Assembly: GCA_036498905.1 (NCBI GenBank)
Contig: DASYER010000143.1
Location: 35,976-99,975, forward strand
DNA from: DAIDKA01 sp036498905
GTDB lineage: Bacteria; Pseudomonadota; Gammaproteobacteria; Steroidobacterales; Steroidobacteraceae
Direction of reading: 5' to 3'
DNA: 64,000 nt
Positions 44,233 through 52,877 of this stretch are shown piece after piece. The notes under the pieces were generated by a model that did no database searches, was not told the DNA's origin, and was given only the letters and a program-made list of their open reading frames with translations. Position numbers and translations under genes: made by a program. Positions within the stretch are counted from its first letter, which is position 1. Every line of letters starts with the position of its first letter.

Positions 44233-44958
44233 ATGGAAAGCCTTAACATTCTTATCGTCGATGATGATCTGCGACTGCGTGACCTGCTCGAACGCTATCT
44301 GACGAACCAGGGATTCAAGGCGCGCTGCGCTGCGAATGCGGCAGCGATGCGGCGCGTGCTGGGTGAGCATCACGTCGACCTTATCGTGCTAGATCTGATG
44401 CTGCCCGATGCCGATGGGCTTACGCTGTGCCGCGCACTTCGCACCGAGGGCATCGAAACTCCGATCATCATGCTTACGGCCAAGGGAGACGAGGTCGACC
44501 GCATTGTCGGTCTCGAGATCGGCGCGGACGACTATTTGGGCAAACCCTGCAGTCCGCGTGAGCTGGTGGCTCGCATCCGCGCCGTGATGCGCCGCCGCCC
44601 GCGCCTGGTCGGCGGCGCGCCGCAGGCTGATCAGGCGCCAGTGCGATTCGGACGTTTTCTATTCGATCCCGCGGCGCGACAGTTGCTCGATGGCGATGCG
44701 CCCCTCAAACTGACTAGTGGTGAATTCGCAGTACTCGCCGCATTCACCACGCATCCGTTTGAGACATTAACTCGGGAGCGCCTCATGTCGCTTGCGCGTG
44801 GGCGAGGTCACGATGCCTTTGATCGCAGCATCGATGTAATGGTTTCGCGCTTGCGCCGCCTGCTCGAGGATGATCCGCGCGTGCCGCGCTGGCTACAAAC
44901 TGTCTGGGGTGAAGGGTACGTATTCGTGCCCGATTCTGCGCCGGCTGACAGCCCGTGA
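44233..44958 (+). CDS. OmpR-family response regulator
   Basis: A 241-residue regulator from ATG 44233 (an in-frame GTG 44191 is less likely). The receiver domain has ILIVDDDLRLRDLL, Asp in LIVLDLMLPDADG and Lys in DDYLGKPCSPREL. The winged-helix DNA-binding domain follows: VRFGRFLFDPAARQLLDGD, SGEFAVLAAFTTHP and VSRLRRLLEDDPRVPRWLQT. The stop overlaps the kinase gene (TGA/GTG) by four bases. OmpR/EnvZ-type pair, divergent from the repeat-protein/EF-hand/sigma cluster. Confidence 0.95.
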   Translation: MESLNILIVDDDLRLRDLLERYLTNQGFKARCAANAAAMRRVLGEHHVDLIVLDLMLPDADGLTLCRALRTEGIETPIIMLTAKGDEVDRIVGLEIGADDYLGKPCSPRELVARIRAVMRRRPRLVGGAPQADQAPVRFGRFLFDPAARQLLDGDAPLKLTSGEFAVLAAFTTHPFETLTRERLMSLARGRGHDAFDRSIDVMVSRLRRLLEDDPRVPRWLQTVWGEGYVFVPDSAPADSP

Positions 44959-46256
44959 ATCGCGGACCGACAACCTTTTCACTGATCCTGGCCCTGCTGG
45001 CGGTTGCCTTGCTGCTGGCATCGGGCCTTTCAGCTGCCCTATGGGTACACGCCGGCGAACGCATGATAGGTGGTATCGACAGCCGGCTGGTGGTTTCGAC
45101 TGCGCTGGCGGCCGACGAGCTGTGGGGACGTTCAGATGCGAGCAGTGCCGCCGCACTGCTGCAAATGCAGAACCTAGGCTTGCGGTTCTCGAGCGCCCCT
45201 CCACCTCCGCCGCGAATACGCGGCGCGCCGCTACTCGCTGAATTGGGCCGCTCGGCCGGAACCTTGATCGGAGACCCGTCGCGGGTGGCCGTGACACAGT
45301 CTCCTGAACCGGAGATCTGGATCAGGAGCGCACGAGATCCACAAACCTGGATCGTCCTCAAGGGGACGAGCTATCGCGGCAGACTGATCGCATCGGCCTT
45401 GCTGACCGGCGGGATCGCAGTCTTCGTTGTATTGGTGCTGTCCGCGCTCGTGGCGCGAGTTCTGACCCGGCCGCTCGAGCGGCTCGCGCTCGATGCGCCC
45501 GCGTGGCTGCACGGGGCGCTCCCCGACAGCACCTTACGAGGCAGCCCGCGCGAGGTGCGTCATCTTGCTGCCGCCATCGGCAACGCCGGTGAAAACCTTC
45601 GCAAGGTGGCGCACGAACGGGAGCTGATGCTAGCCGGCATCTCCCACGATCTGCGCACACCGCTCGCGAGACTGCGGGTGGCGCTCGAACTCGGCGATGC
45701 CACAGACCCCACACTGAGTGCGGCGATGACGGCGGATCTCGAGGAACTTGATGCGGCACTTGAGCAGTGTCTGGCATTCGTGCGCGAGGGCCGGGACGAA
45801 GCCCCGCGGCGTATTGATCTGACCACGATCACCGGTCAGCTGCTCACGCTGCGCCATCATCCGGAGGAGTGGAGTCTGGACGGTCCGCCCACTGTATTCC
45901 TAACTGTCCGGCCGACGCTCATGCGCCGCGCCCTGGGCAATCTCATGGAGAATGCCGAGCGCTATGGTCGCGCGCCGTTCGAGATGTCGTTGCGGCGCGA
46001 AGGTGCGCGAATCTGCATTCGGATTGCCGACAGTGGCCCGGGAGTGTCTGAGACCCTGCTCGGCAGACTGTGCCGGCCATTCGTACGGGGTGATGCCGCG
46101 CGCGGCGGCGGGGGCAGCGGACTTGGCCTGAGTATTGTCGCGCGCGCCGTCGAACTGCATGGTGGGACCCTGCGGTTGCGCAACCGCGACAGCGGCGGCT
46201 TTGAGGCTCGAATCTCGCTGCCGGACGGGCCTGGGGAGAAAATCAATATGCCGTGA
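44955..46256 (+). CDS. EnvZ-type sensor histidine kinase
   Basis: A 433-residue membrane kinase. Helices at about 10-30 and 145-165 enclose a periplasmic domain of about 110 residues with a proline-rich stretch (SAPPPPPRIRG). After HAMP come HisKA with the His in LAGISHDLRTPLARLRVAL, N box GNLMENAERYG, G1 IADSGPGV and G2 GGGGSGLGLSIVARAVELHGG. Start GTG 44955. Sensed signal unknown; the 14-base 3' overlap with the convergent beta-lactamase-fold gene leaves no terminator. Confidence 0.95.
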   Translation: MNRGPTTFSLILALLAVALLLASGLSAALWVHAGERMIGGIDSRLVVSTALAADELWGRSDASSAAALLQMQNLGLRFSSAPPPPPRIRGAPLLAELGRSAGTLIGDPSRVAVTQSPEPEIWIRSARDPQTWIVLKGTSYRGRLIASALLTGGIAVFVVLVLSALVARVLTRPLERLALDAPAWLHGALPDSTLRGSPREVRHLAAAIGNAGENLRKVAHERELMLAGISHDLRTPLARLRVALELGDATDPTLSAAMTADLEELDAALEQCLAFVREGRDEAPRRIDLTTITGQLLTLRHHPEEWSLDGPPTVFLTVRPTLMRRALGNLMENAERYGRAPFEMSLRREGARICIRIADSGPGVSETLLGRLCRPFVRGDAARGGGGSGLGLSIVARAVELHGGTLRLRNRDSGGFEARISLPDGPGEKINMP

Positions 46257-47340
46257 TGACCGCGGCCATCGCACTGTGCAAATTGTCTGCGACTTTCGGC
46301 AGCCGGCCTCGCATAAAAAATATTCCGTAGACACCGGAGGAGCGATCGATCCAAGGGAAGGTGCCGTACGCTCCGGGGCTCAACGCAAGTTCGCAGCGTC
46401 CATCGGATGCCCAGGTGGCGCACCAATTGCCAAGCGCGTACTGCAGCGGGCTTGTGACCCCCGCGGGAACGTACGCCATCGGCTTGCCTAAAGTCTGTAC
46501 CGTCTCCATGGTCGCCACCGAACGGGCCGTGAGAATCCTGTGGCCATCGAACTGTCCCATCTGAACGAGCATTGTGAGGAATTTCATGTAGTCCCCGGCC
46601 GTCGTCACCACCCCTCCCTGCAGCAACGGATTGCGTGTCTGCGCAGCTGCAACCCCACGATTGGGCAGATGGGTCCAGTAGGTATGCGACATTCCTAAAG
46701 GCCTGGCCACACGCTCCTCGAACAGGTCTGACCAGCGCTTGCCCGTTACCTGTTCGACCAGCGCTCCGGCCACCTGGAATCCTGGTCCCCCATATTTGAA
46801 GACTCTGCCGGGCGGATCCTCCAATGGACGTAGCGCAATTTGCGCAGCCGAATCGGCAAGACTGATCCTCGGATCCTGCCCGATGTCCACCAGATCCTTT
46901 AGACTACCTTCACCGGAGGTCTGGGCCAGCAGTTCGCGCAGCGTCACCTGGCCCGCCTCCCCCGTGAACTGGGGCAACACTCGCTCAATCGGCTCATCCA
47001 GCGATAGCTTTCCCTCGTCTACGACGGTCATCACCAGGGCCGCCGTCATCCATTTTGAAGCCGAGGCAACCGGATATTGCGCTTCAGAATTGATCTGGCC
47101 CACGTCCAGCCGAAAAAGGAGCTTGCCGTCTTTCATGGCAATGGCCGTCACACCCGGCACGCCCCGCTTGACGATATTTTCCACTTCGGTGCGCACTCGT
47201 GGCGGCACACTGCCGGTGTTTCTGGCAACAGTCGGCGCAGGTGCACCTTCCTTCCGGGCGTGCTGGCTGACCTGGCGCAGGACGAAGATGCACCCCGGGA
47301 GGGTCAGTACAATCCAGATACTTAGCAGCAGGCGTTTCAC
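46243..47340 (-). CDS. serine hydrolase, beta-lactamase/esterase fold
   Basis: A 365-residue class-C-beta-lactamase-like serine hydrolase (Pfam Beta-lactamase family). The Ser-x-x-Lys motif is ASASKWMTAAL, the Tyr motif appears as KYGGPGFQVAG, and the third box is around SPGAYGTFPWID. An N-terminal membrane or lipoprotein signal (LLLSIWIVLTLPGC) places it in the envelope. Family members are carboxypeptidases, esterases or beta-lactamases, so resistance cannot be assumed. It lies 12 bases after the FG-GAP lipoprotein gene on the same strand. Confidence 0.88.
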   Translation of the reverse strand: MKRLLLSIWIVLTLPGCIFVLRQVSQHARKEGAPAPTVARNTGSVPPRVRTEVENIVKRGVPGVTAIAMKDGKLLFRLDVGQINSEAQYPVASASKWMTAALVMTVVDEGKLSLDEPIERVLPQFTGEAGQVTLRELLAQTSGEGSLKDLVDIGQDPRISLADSAAQIALRPLEDPPGRVFKYGGPGFQVAGALVEQVTGKRWSDLFEERVARPLGMSHTYWTHLPNRGVAAAQTRNPLLQGGVVTTAGDYMKFLTMLVQMGQFDGHRILTARSVATMETVQTLGKPMAYVPAGVTSPLQYALGNWCATWASDGRCELALSPGAYGTFPWIDRSSGVYGIFFMRGRLPKVADNLHSAMAAVITAY

Positions 47341-47352
47341 GTCTACCCACAG

Positions 47353-48630
47353 CTATGGCAACGTTTGCAGGGCCGTGAACGTACCCGGCACCGTAGCATT
47401 TTGCAGCAGCACGCCCGCTTGATTGGCGATCATGCCATCCTGAGCCGGCTGCACCGGACCGGTCCCAACGACGATATCGGACCGTCCATCGCCGTTGATG
47501 TCTGCCAACGCGATCTCATTGGCATCCACCGCTGCGTAGTTGGCCGCTGCCTGGAACGTGCCGGGGCTGCCTGAGGCCTGCAACAACACGCTCACGGCGT
47601 TCGATCCACCGATGACGACATCCAGGAGTCCGTCACCATTCACATCTGCCACCGAAATCGACTGTGCCAGGCTACCGACTGCCGTCGGATAGCCGACTGG
47701 CGCTAGAAATGTGCCCGGCATGTTCGAATTCTGCAGCATCACCGCGACCGTCGGCGCACTGCCGCCCACCGGGCCCGGGTCGGTTATCACCAAGTCATTC
47801 AAGCTATCGCCATTGACATCCGCTATTGCAATCAGGTTTGCCCCGTACCAGGCTGCGTTTGCGGCTTCGGTATAGACCACCACCGGTGCTTCGTAGGCCG
47901 TGACCGAGGCGGATCCGCTGTGAAACAGCAGCTTCACGCCGGTATTGTCTGACAGCGCCACATCCGCAACGCCGTCTGCGTTCAAATCCCCGACTGCAAC
48001 CCAATTTGCCCCGCCGGAGTACAACCCAACAGGGCTGGCGAACTTGCCCGGTGAAGTCTGCAGAAACAGCGAAACGTTGAAATCCGCGGAGATAAGATCA
48101 GGCAACCCGTCGCCGTTCATGTCGCCGATGGCAACCTGCGATGCACCCGGCGAGGGCAATACCATCGGCACACCGAAGGTTCCGGGGCCCTGCGCGCCAT
48201 TGAAGAACACGGACAGGGAGCCGTCGTCATAGCTCGCCGAGACGAGATCAGCCAGGTGATCGCCATTGAAATCCGCGGTCGCCAGATAGAGCGGATTGTG
48301 ACCGGCGCTCAGCAGAGTGGGAGCACTGAACGCGCCCGGGCCGTTCGACAGGTCGACTTTCAAATTGCCCGGAGCCGGTTGGTCGCCTGTCACGAACGTA
48401 CTTGTCTGAACGATGGAGGTATAGCCGTTACCACTGAAGTCCGCAGCCACGAGCCCGTACGATACCTCGCTGGGTAGATATCCTGCCGAACAGCCATCGC
48501 ATCCGTCGTCGCCACAGCTAGCCAGCGAAATCGCAATCGCCGCCAACGCCCATGGGCCGAGCGCCCTCAAGGTCGGCCGTCCAGGCCGGGCGGTATGCTT
48601 GGGATTGAGTTCTTCGATCGCCTTGAACAC
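47353..48630 (-). CDS. FG-GAP/VCBS-repeat lipoprotein
   Basis: A 425-residue surface or periplasmic lipoprotein. The start is GTG 48630 with GGAGG just upstream. The lipobox is AIAISLASC, then a cysteine-rich DDGCDGC. The body is a seven-blade propeller of FG-GAP/VCBS repeats with calcium-loop-like motifs: DFNGDHLADLVS, DMNGDGLPDLIS, DLNADGVADVAL, DVNGDSLNDLVI, DVNGDGLLDVVI and DINGDGRSDIVV. It probably mediates binding, not catalysis. The longer frame to 48870 overlaps the divergent acetyltransferase and is rejected. Confidence 0.88.
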   Translation of the reverse strand: MFKAIEELNPKHTARPGRPTLRALGPWALAAIAISLASCGDDGCDGCSAGYLPSEVSYGLVAADFSGNGYTSIVQTSTFVTGDQPAPGNLKVDLSNGPGAFSAPTLLSAGHNPLYLATADFNGDHLADLVSASYDDGSLSVFFNGAQGPGTFGVPMVLPSPGASQVAIGDMNGDGLPDLISADFNVSLFLQTSPGKFASPVGLYSGGANWVAVGDLNADGVADVALSDNTGVKLLFHSGSASVTAYEAPVVVYTEAANAAWYGANLIAIADVNGDSLNDLVITDPGPVGGSAPTVAVMLQNSNMPGTFLAPVGYPTAVGSLAQSISVADVNGDGLLDVVIGGSNAVSVLLQASGSPGTFQAAANYAAVDANEIALADINGDGRSDIVVGTGPVQPAQDGMIANQAGVLLQNATVPGTFTALQTLP

Positions 48631-48760
48631 GGGTCCTCCGACGCTTCGCGCGCGTAATCTGCTGTTGATCGTGATACGACGGATCGGCCGAGCCCCCCCG
48701 CGAGTTCGCGCGTCGGCGTGGCATACTTGGCGACGGTGACGACAGGGAAGTTCGGTAGTA

Positions 48761-49249
48761 ATGCAATCCCCATTGATAGTGCCTGCCGAACTGGACGACG
48801 CATCGGCCATCCTTGAACTGCAACGGCAGGCGTACCAGGCCGAGGCGCTCCTGTACAACGATTGGAGCATTCCACCTTTGACCCAAAGTCTTGCGCAGCT
48901 GATGGATGAGTTTCAGGACAGCGTGGTCCTGAAGGCCGTGTCGGGCACGTCGCTTCTCGGATCAGTGCGTGGTCGGGCTGCGGATGGGGTTGCCCATATT
49001 GGCAGGCTTATCGTCGCCCCCGCCGCGCAACGTCGCGGTATCGGCACCGCCTTGCTGCGCGGAATCGAGTCTGCGTTTCCCCACGTGCAGCGGTTTGAGC
49101 TATTCACCGGAAGCAAGAGTGAGGGAAACATTCGACTCTACCGTACCCACGGATACGCCATTTCGCATGAGCGGGCGCTCTCGCCGAGCGTCACCCTGGT
49201 GTACATGAGCAAGGCCAACGATGGTCGGCCTGATCTGCGCCGCAGCTAA
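48761..49249 (+). CDS. GNAT-family N-acetyltransferase
   Basis: A 162-residue acetyl-CoA-dependent transferase. Motif A of the GNAT fold is seen as IGRLIVAPAAQRRGIGTALLRGIE, with a C-terminal FTGSKSEGNIRLYRTHGYAI typical of the family. No signal peptide. Its stop shares four bases (CTAA) with the convergent permease-prefix gene. The acceptor substrate is unknown. Confidence 0.9.
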   Translation: MQSPLIVPAELDDASAILELQRQAYQAEALLYNDWSIPPLTQSLAQLMDEFQDSVVLKAVSGTSLLGSVRGRAADGVAHIGRLIVAPAAQRRGIGTALLRGIESAFPHVQRFELFTGSKSEGNIRLYRTHGYAISHERALSPSVTLVYMSKANDGRPDLRRS

Positions 49250-49803
49250 CGCGCCGGCCGAGGCGTACTCAAAGTGCTGCCGATGAGGGCCGCTGCCGGG
49301 CCCACGAGGAAGTAAGCTACTCTGTAGCCGAGGGGCATGATCTCGGTGCTCAACAAGGTCATGGCGGTGACGTTGATCAGCATCATCGCGCCAAGCACGA
49401 GCGGGGCCCTGCGCCGGCGTCGTGCCGCGAAATATCCGATGAGCACCACCACCGGAAAAGTGATGACCATGCCCAAGGGGTTATAGGCAGCGCCGTCAGT
49501 TCCCGACAAGCCCGCAAGCGCCTGATTCACCATGAACTCTGCGACGCCGACGGCGAGGTACGCGAGTAGCGCGATACCGAGTGTCGCAGGCCATGCGTTT
49601 CGGGTGAGCCGAATCCACAGGAGGGGCGGAGCCGATGTACATACCTGCCGCAGGTACCATTTGAACGCCGCCGAAGAGGAAGCCGTAGTCGCTCGTAGGG
49701 CATACTCCTCGTCAAGATCGCCCATCAATGCTTCACGGTGGCTTCGTGGCGCCAGCCATGAAAGAAACCAACTCGCCACCTGCACAGCGCGACGAAGCAT
49801 CAC
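49246..49803 (-). CDS. permease-prefix-domain membrane protein
   Basis: A 185-residue membrane protein. Its N-terminus (LSWLAPRSHREALMGDLDEEY, then FKWYLRQVCTSAPPLL) resembles permease prefix domain 2, normally fused in front of MacB/FtsX-type ABC permeases and linked to PadR regulators. Here it is followed only by about four hydrophobic helices (LGIALLAYLAVGVAEFMV; MVITFPVVVLIGYFAA; LVLGAMMLINVTAMTLL; AYFLVGPAAALIG) and no permease. It overlaps the PadR gene by four bases. Function unknown. Confidence 0.75.
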   Translation of the reverse strand: MMLRRAVQVASWFLSWLAPRSHREALMGDLDEEYALRATTASSSAAFKWYLRQVCTSAPPLLWIRLTRNAWPATLGIALLAYLAVGVAEFMVNQALAGLSGTDGAAYNPLGMVITFPVVVLIGYFAARRRRRAPLVLGAMMLINVTAMTLLSTEIMPLGYRVAYFLVGPAAALIGSTLSTPRPAR

Positions 49804-50132
49804 GTGGTTTGCAGGCCCTTGAGGCCCGCACTCAGCTTCGCGATGATCTCGTGCGTGTTCCGCAAGGCGCCCTCTCCCGGTGCGGTGATGCTGAAGTAGC
49901 GCTTGGCTCGACCACCGCGTTCGGCCGTTGGCTCTCCTGTATACGATCTGATGAGACCCTTTGATTCCAGTCGCACGAGTGTCGCGTAGACGGCGCCGAT
50001 CGAAATATCCCGACCGGTCGCGCTCTCGATTTCCCTGCGCACCGTCACGCCGTAGGCATTCAGGCCAAGACGCATCACCGCAAGCAGCACGATGTGCTCC
50101 AATGAGCCTAGCGGCTCTTGACGCTTCTTCAT
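49800..50132 (-). CDS. PadR-family transcriptional regulator
   Basis: A 110-residue winged-helix repressor: KRQEPLGSLEHIVLLAVMRLG, AYGVTVRREIESATGRDISIGAVYATLVRLESKGLI and RAKRYFSITAPGEGAL are the PadR signatures. It is a short PadR-s2-type protein with a C-terminal dimerisation helix. It is coupled to the permease-prefix gene and divergent from a VOC gene; the AT-rich stretch between them is a likely autoregulatory site. Confidence 0.94.
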   Translation of the reverse strand: MKKRQEPLGSLEHIVLLAVMRLGLNAYGVTVRREIESATGRDISIGAVYATLVRLESKGLIRSYTGEPTAERGGRAKRYFSITAPGEGALRNTHEIIAKLSAGLKGLQTT

Positions 50133-50137
50133 ATGTT

Positions 50138-50150
50138 TTATAATCTATAA
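50138..50150. promoter_or_regulatory. AT-rich palindromic site between padR-like and VOC genes
   Basis: TTATA-ATC-TATAA is a near-palindrome within an unusually AT-rich patch (about 50130-50160) of a GC-rich region. It sits in the 57-base divergent gap between the PadR gene and a VOC gene. It may be the promoter core and PadR operator; PadR sites often contain ATGT/ACAT arms, and an ATGT lies just beside it. Confidence 0.4.
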
Positions 50151-50189
50151 CAAATAGATGAGGCGCGCAATCTCCCGAAGGAGGTCGAG

Positions 50190-50576
50190 GTGATCAACTA
50201 CGTGATGGTCGGAACCAACCGATTCGACGCAGCGGTCGCGTTCTACGAGGCGCTGATGAGCGATATGGGTGCGACACGCGCCTATGCAACGCCGAGGAAT
50301 GTGGGCTGGGGTTGGGGAATCGGGACGCCCATGTTCATCGTCACCCGACCGTACGATGAGCAGCAGGCAAGTATCGGCAATGGCGCCATGGTGGCCTTTG
50401 ATGTCTCATCGACCGAACTGGTCGATGCGCTGCATGCCAAAGTCCTGGCGCTCGGCGGCTCCAGTGAAGGTGATCCAGGCCCGCGCGGTGAACACATGTA
50501 CGCGGCCTATTGGCGGGATCTGGACGGCAATAAGTGCAACTTCATCTGCTACAGAAAGCAAGGTGCAACTGCGTGA
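50190..50576 (+). CDS. VOC-family protein (glyoxalase/bleomycin-resistance-like)
   Basis: A 128-residue single VOC protein: INYVMVGTNRFDAAVAFYEALM at the start, then GWGWGIGTPMFIVTRP, a middle VAFDVSSTELVDALHAKVLALGG and the terminal YWRDLDGNKCNFICY. GTG 50190 has an ideal AAGGAGG site. It is divergent from the PadR regulator and may be its target. No activity can be assigned. Confidence 0.88.
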   Translation: MINYVMVGTNRFDAAVAFYEALMSDMGATRAYATPRNVGWGWGIGTPMFIVTRPYDEQQASIGNGAMVAFDVSSTELVDALHAKVLALGGSSEGDPGPRGEHMYAAYWRDLDGNKCNFICYRKQGATA

Positions 50577-50615
50577 TCGTCGGCAGTCCTGTTCCCAGGA
50601 CTTTACCCGCATTCA

Positions 50616-51815
50616 TCAGTCGTCGATGCTCTGGCATGCAAGGGTGCGGAAGTCCTCGTTCACGCGCGTCGGCCCCATGTTGTAGCGCTGAATCATCAGG
50701 ATGGTCACGAAGTCCTCGACGCTGTCCGACACCCAGTCGGTTCCGTAGATGCCTGACCAACCGAACTGGCCCGGGGCCATGGCCGTACTGGCACGCCCCG
50801 TGATCACCGACAATCCCAGACCCCAGCCGCGATAATCCCAGAAGCCTGGCGAGAACGGGGAAGCGGTCTTCTGCGCAGCGGTAACCTGATCGGTGAGCAT
50901 CACCTCGACCGTCGCGCGGGCGAGGATGCGCTCCCCGCCCAGATTGCCCTTGTTCAACATCATGCGGCCAAAGGCACCGTAGTCATCGATGGTCGACACC
51001 AGCCCGGCACCACCTCCCGGAAACGCCGGCGGGCGACTCCACTTGGAGGCCTGGCTGTCGTCCATGACTTCCAGCGCGCCACCGGGCTCACTGACGGCAT
51101 AGCAGCTTGTGAACCGACCAAGTTTGCCCGGAGGCACGAAGAAGGCGGTGTCGCGCATCCCCAACGGCTCGAAGATACGTTCCTTGAGAAAGGCTTCGAA
51201 CGACTGGCCTGAGGCACGCGCGATCAGGACGCCCAGCAGATCCGAACCGGTGTGGTACATCCAGCGCGTGCCGGGCTGACACACCAGCGGCAGCGAGCTC
51301 AAGCGACGCAGCCACTCATCGGGTCCAAGCGGCGATGCCGGGTCAAGACCGGTTGGCAGCGTCGCGGTGATGGCCTTCTGGATCGGGTACTCCGCCTCCG
51401 GTCCCAGCAGCATGCCCATCCCCATGCGGAAGCTGAGCAGATCACGCAATGTAAGCGGACGATTCGCGGCCTCGGTCTGGTCGACCGGTCCGTCGATGCG
51501 CTTCAAGACGCGGCGATTCGCCAGCTCCGGCAGGAAGTTATCGAGGGGATCATCCAGCGTCAGCCTGCACTCCTCGACCAGAATCATCGCTGCGACGGCG
51601 GTAATCGGCTTGGTCATGGAGGCAATGCGAAAGATCGAGTCACGACGGATCGGATCCTTGTGGACCAGATCCTGGCAGCCGATGGTGTCCACCACCGTCT
51701 CCCCCCTGCGGCTGAGCAAGGTGACTACGCCCGCCACATTCCCCTGCTCGACATGCCCGGCCATCACCTCGTGCATGCGCGCCAGACGCGGCTTCGAGAA
51801 TCCGCCGTGTGCCAT
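50616..51815 (-). CDS. serine hydrolase (EstB/beta-lactamase family)
   Basis: A 399-residue class-C-beta-lactamase-like hydrolase, probably an esterase. The Ser-x-x-Lys motif is IASMTKPITAVAA, the Tyr motif WMYHTGSDLLGVL, and GWSGIYGTDW lies near the C-terminus where the third box is expected. There is no signal peptide. ATG 51815 has a TAAGGAGG site, and the open frame further upstream is not used. It is divergent from the quinone oxidoreductase gene by 75 bases. Confidence 0.9.
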   Translation of the reverse strand: MAHGGFSKPRLARMHEVMAGHVEQGNVAGVVTLLSRRGETVVDTIGCQDLVHKDPIRRDSIFRIASMTKPITAVAAMILVEECRLTLDDPLDNFLPELANRRVLKRIDGPVDQTEAANRPLTLRDLLSFRMGMGMLLGPEAEYPIQKAITATLPTGLDPASPLGPDEWLRRLSSLPLVCQPGTRWMYHTGSDLLGVLIARASGQSFEAFLKERIFEPLGMRDTAFFVPPGKLGRFTSCYAVSEPGGALEVMDDSQASKWSRPPAFPGGGAGLVSTIDDYGAFGRMMLNKGNLGGERILARATVEVMLTDQVTAAQKTASPFSPGFWDYRGWGLGLSVITGRASTAMAPGQFGWSGIYGTDWVSDSVEDFVTILMIQRYNMGPTRVNEDFRTLACQSIDD

Positions 51816-51890
51816 ATTCGCCTCCTTACGACTGGGTGCGGGCATCCTAAATCGTTGCGGCGGGTTATGCTTCGGATTAAGGAGCTTCCC

Positions 51891-52877
51891 ATGACCAAGA
51901 CAGTACGCATCCATCAAACCGGCGGCCCCGAAGTGCTGCGCATCGAGGACCTGGCGGTCGGCGATCCCGGACCACACGAGATTCGTATCCGGGTCGAGAG
52001 CATCGGCCTGAACCGCTCCGAAGCGATGTACCGCGCCGGCCGGTATCTCGGCTCGCCCAAGCTGCCGTCGCTCATGGGCTACGAGGCCTGCGGCATCGTC
52101 GAGGCGGTCGGTCCGGGGGTGCACGGGCGCGCGCCCGGCGATCGCGTATGCGTGATCCCCACTTACCGCTTGGGCGAATACGGCGTGTACGCGCAAAGTG
52201 CCATCGTGCCTGCACGCAGTGTTTTCGCTGTGCCCCCGGGACTCACGCCCGTGCAAGCCTGCGCTATCTGGATGCCCTTCCTCACCGCCTACGCCATCAT
52301 TGAAGTGGCCAAGATCGGCATCGGCGATCATGTATTGATCCCGGCTGCCTCCAGCAGCGTGGGACTTGCAGCCATCCAGCTGGCGAACTGGGCCGGCGCC
52401 GTGCCAATCGCCCTCACCCGGCACAGCACCAAAGCCGCCGCCCTACGGGAGCATGGTGCCCAACATGTGATCGCCACCGAGGAGACCGATATGGTCGCTG
52501 AGGTCATGCGCATTACACATGCGAAGGGCGCGCGCACCGCTTTTGATCCGGTCGGAGGCCCCTACGTCGAAAAATTGTGCAATGCACTGGCCGACGAAGG
52601 CATCCTTTTCATTTACGGCGGCCTGAGCGAACAGGCCACTCCCTATCCGCATTGGCCCGTCGCGTTGAAGGGGCTGAGTATCCGCGGTTGGGTGTTCTCG
52701 GCCATTGCCAACAAGCCCGAGCGTTTTGCCCGAGTACGGGAAACGATTCTTGCAGGCCTGGCGACCGGGCATCTGAAGCCCGTCATCGCGAAAACCTTCA
52801 CGCTCGATCACATCGCGGAGGCGCACGCCTACCTCGAGTCCAACCAGCAGGTTGGCAAGGTCGTCGTCACGGTCTAG
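51891..52877 (+). CDS. zinc-free alcohol dehydrogenase / NADPH:quinone oxidoreductase
   Basis: A 328-residue medium-chain dehydrogenase/reductase. The GroES-like part starts VRIHQTGGPEVLRIEDLAVG with GLNRSEAMYRAG, and the nucleotide-binding part has HVLIPAASSSVGLAAIQLA. The structural-zinc cysteine cluster is absent, as in quinone oxidoreductases. ATG 51891 has AAGGAG upstream. Converges with the cytochrome c-PQQ gene with a four-base stop overlap (CTAG). Substrate unknown. Confidence 0.92.
   Translation: MTKTVRIHQTGGPEVLRIEDLAVGDPGPHEIRIRVESIGLNRSEAMYRAGRYLGSPKLPSLMGYEACGIVEAVGPGVHGRAPGDRVCVIPTYRLGEYGVYAQSAIVPARSVFAVPPGLTPVQACAIWMPFLTAYAIIEVAKIGIGDHVLIPAASSSVGLAAIQLANWAGAVPIALTRHSTKAAALREHGAQHVIATEETDMVAEVMRITHAKGARTAFDPVGGPYVEKLCNALADEGILFIYGGLSEQATPYPHWPVALKGLSIRGWVFSAIANKPERFARVRETILAGLATGHLKPVIAKTFTLDHIAEAHAYLESNQQVGKVVVTV

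Noticed and set aside
46243..47340. A true beta-lactamase resistance gene.
   Set aside because: The Ser-x-x-Lys motif is there, but the other boxes differ from class C enzymes and the family is dominated by esterases and peptidases.
48631..48870. An 80-residue extension of the FG-GAP lipoprotein.
   Set aside because: It overlaps the divergent acetyltransferase, and GTG 48630 with GGAGG gives a proper lipoprotein signal.
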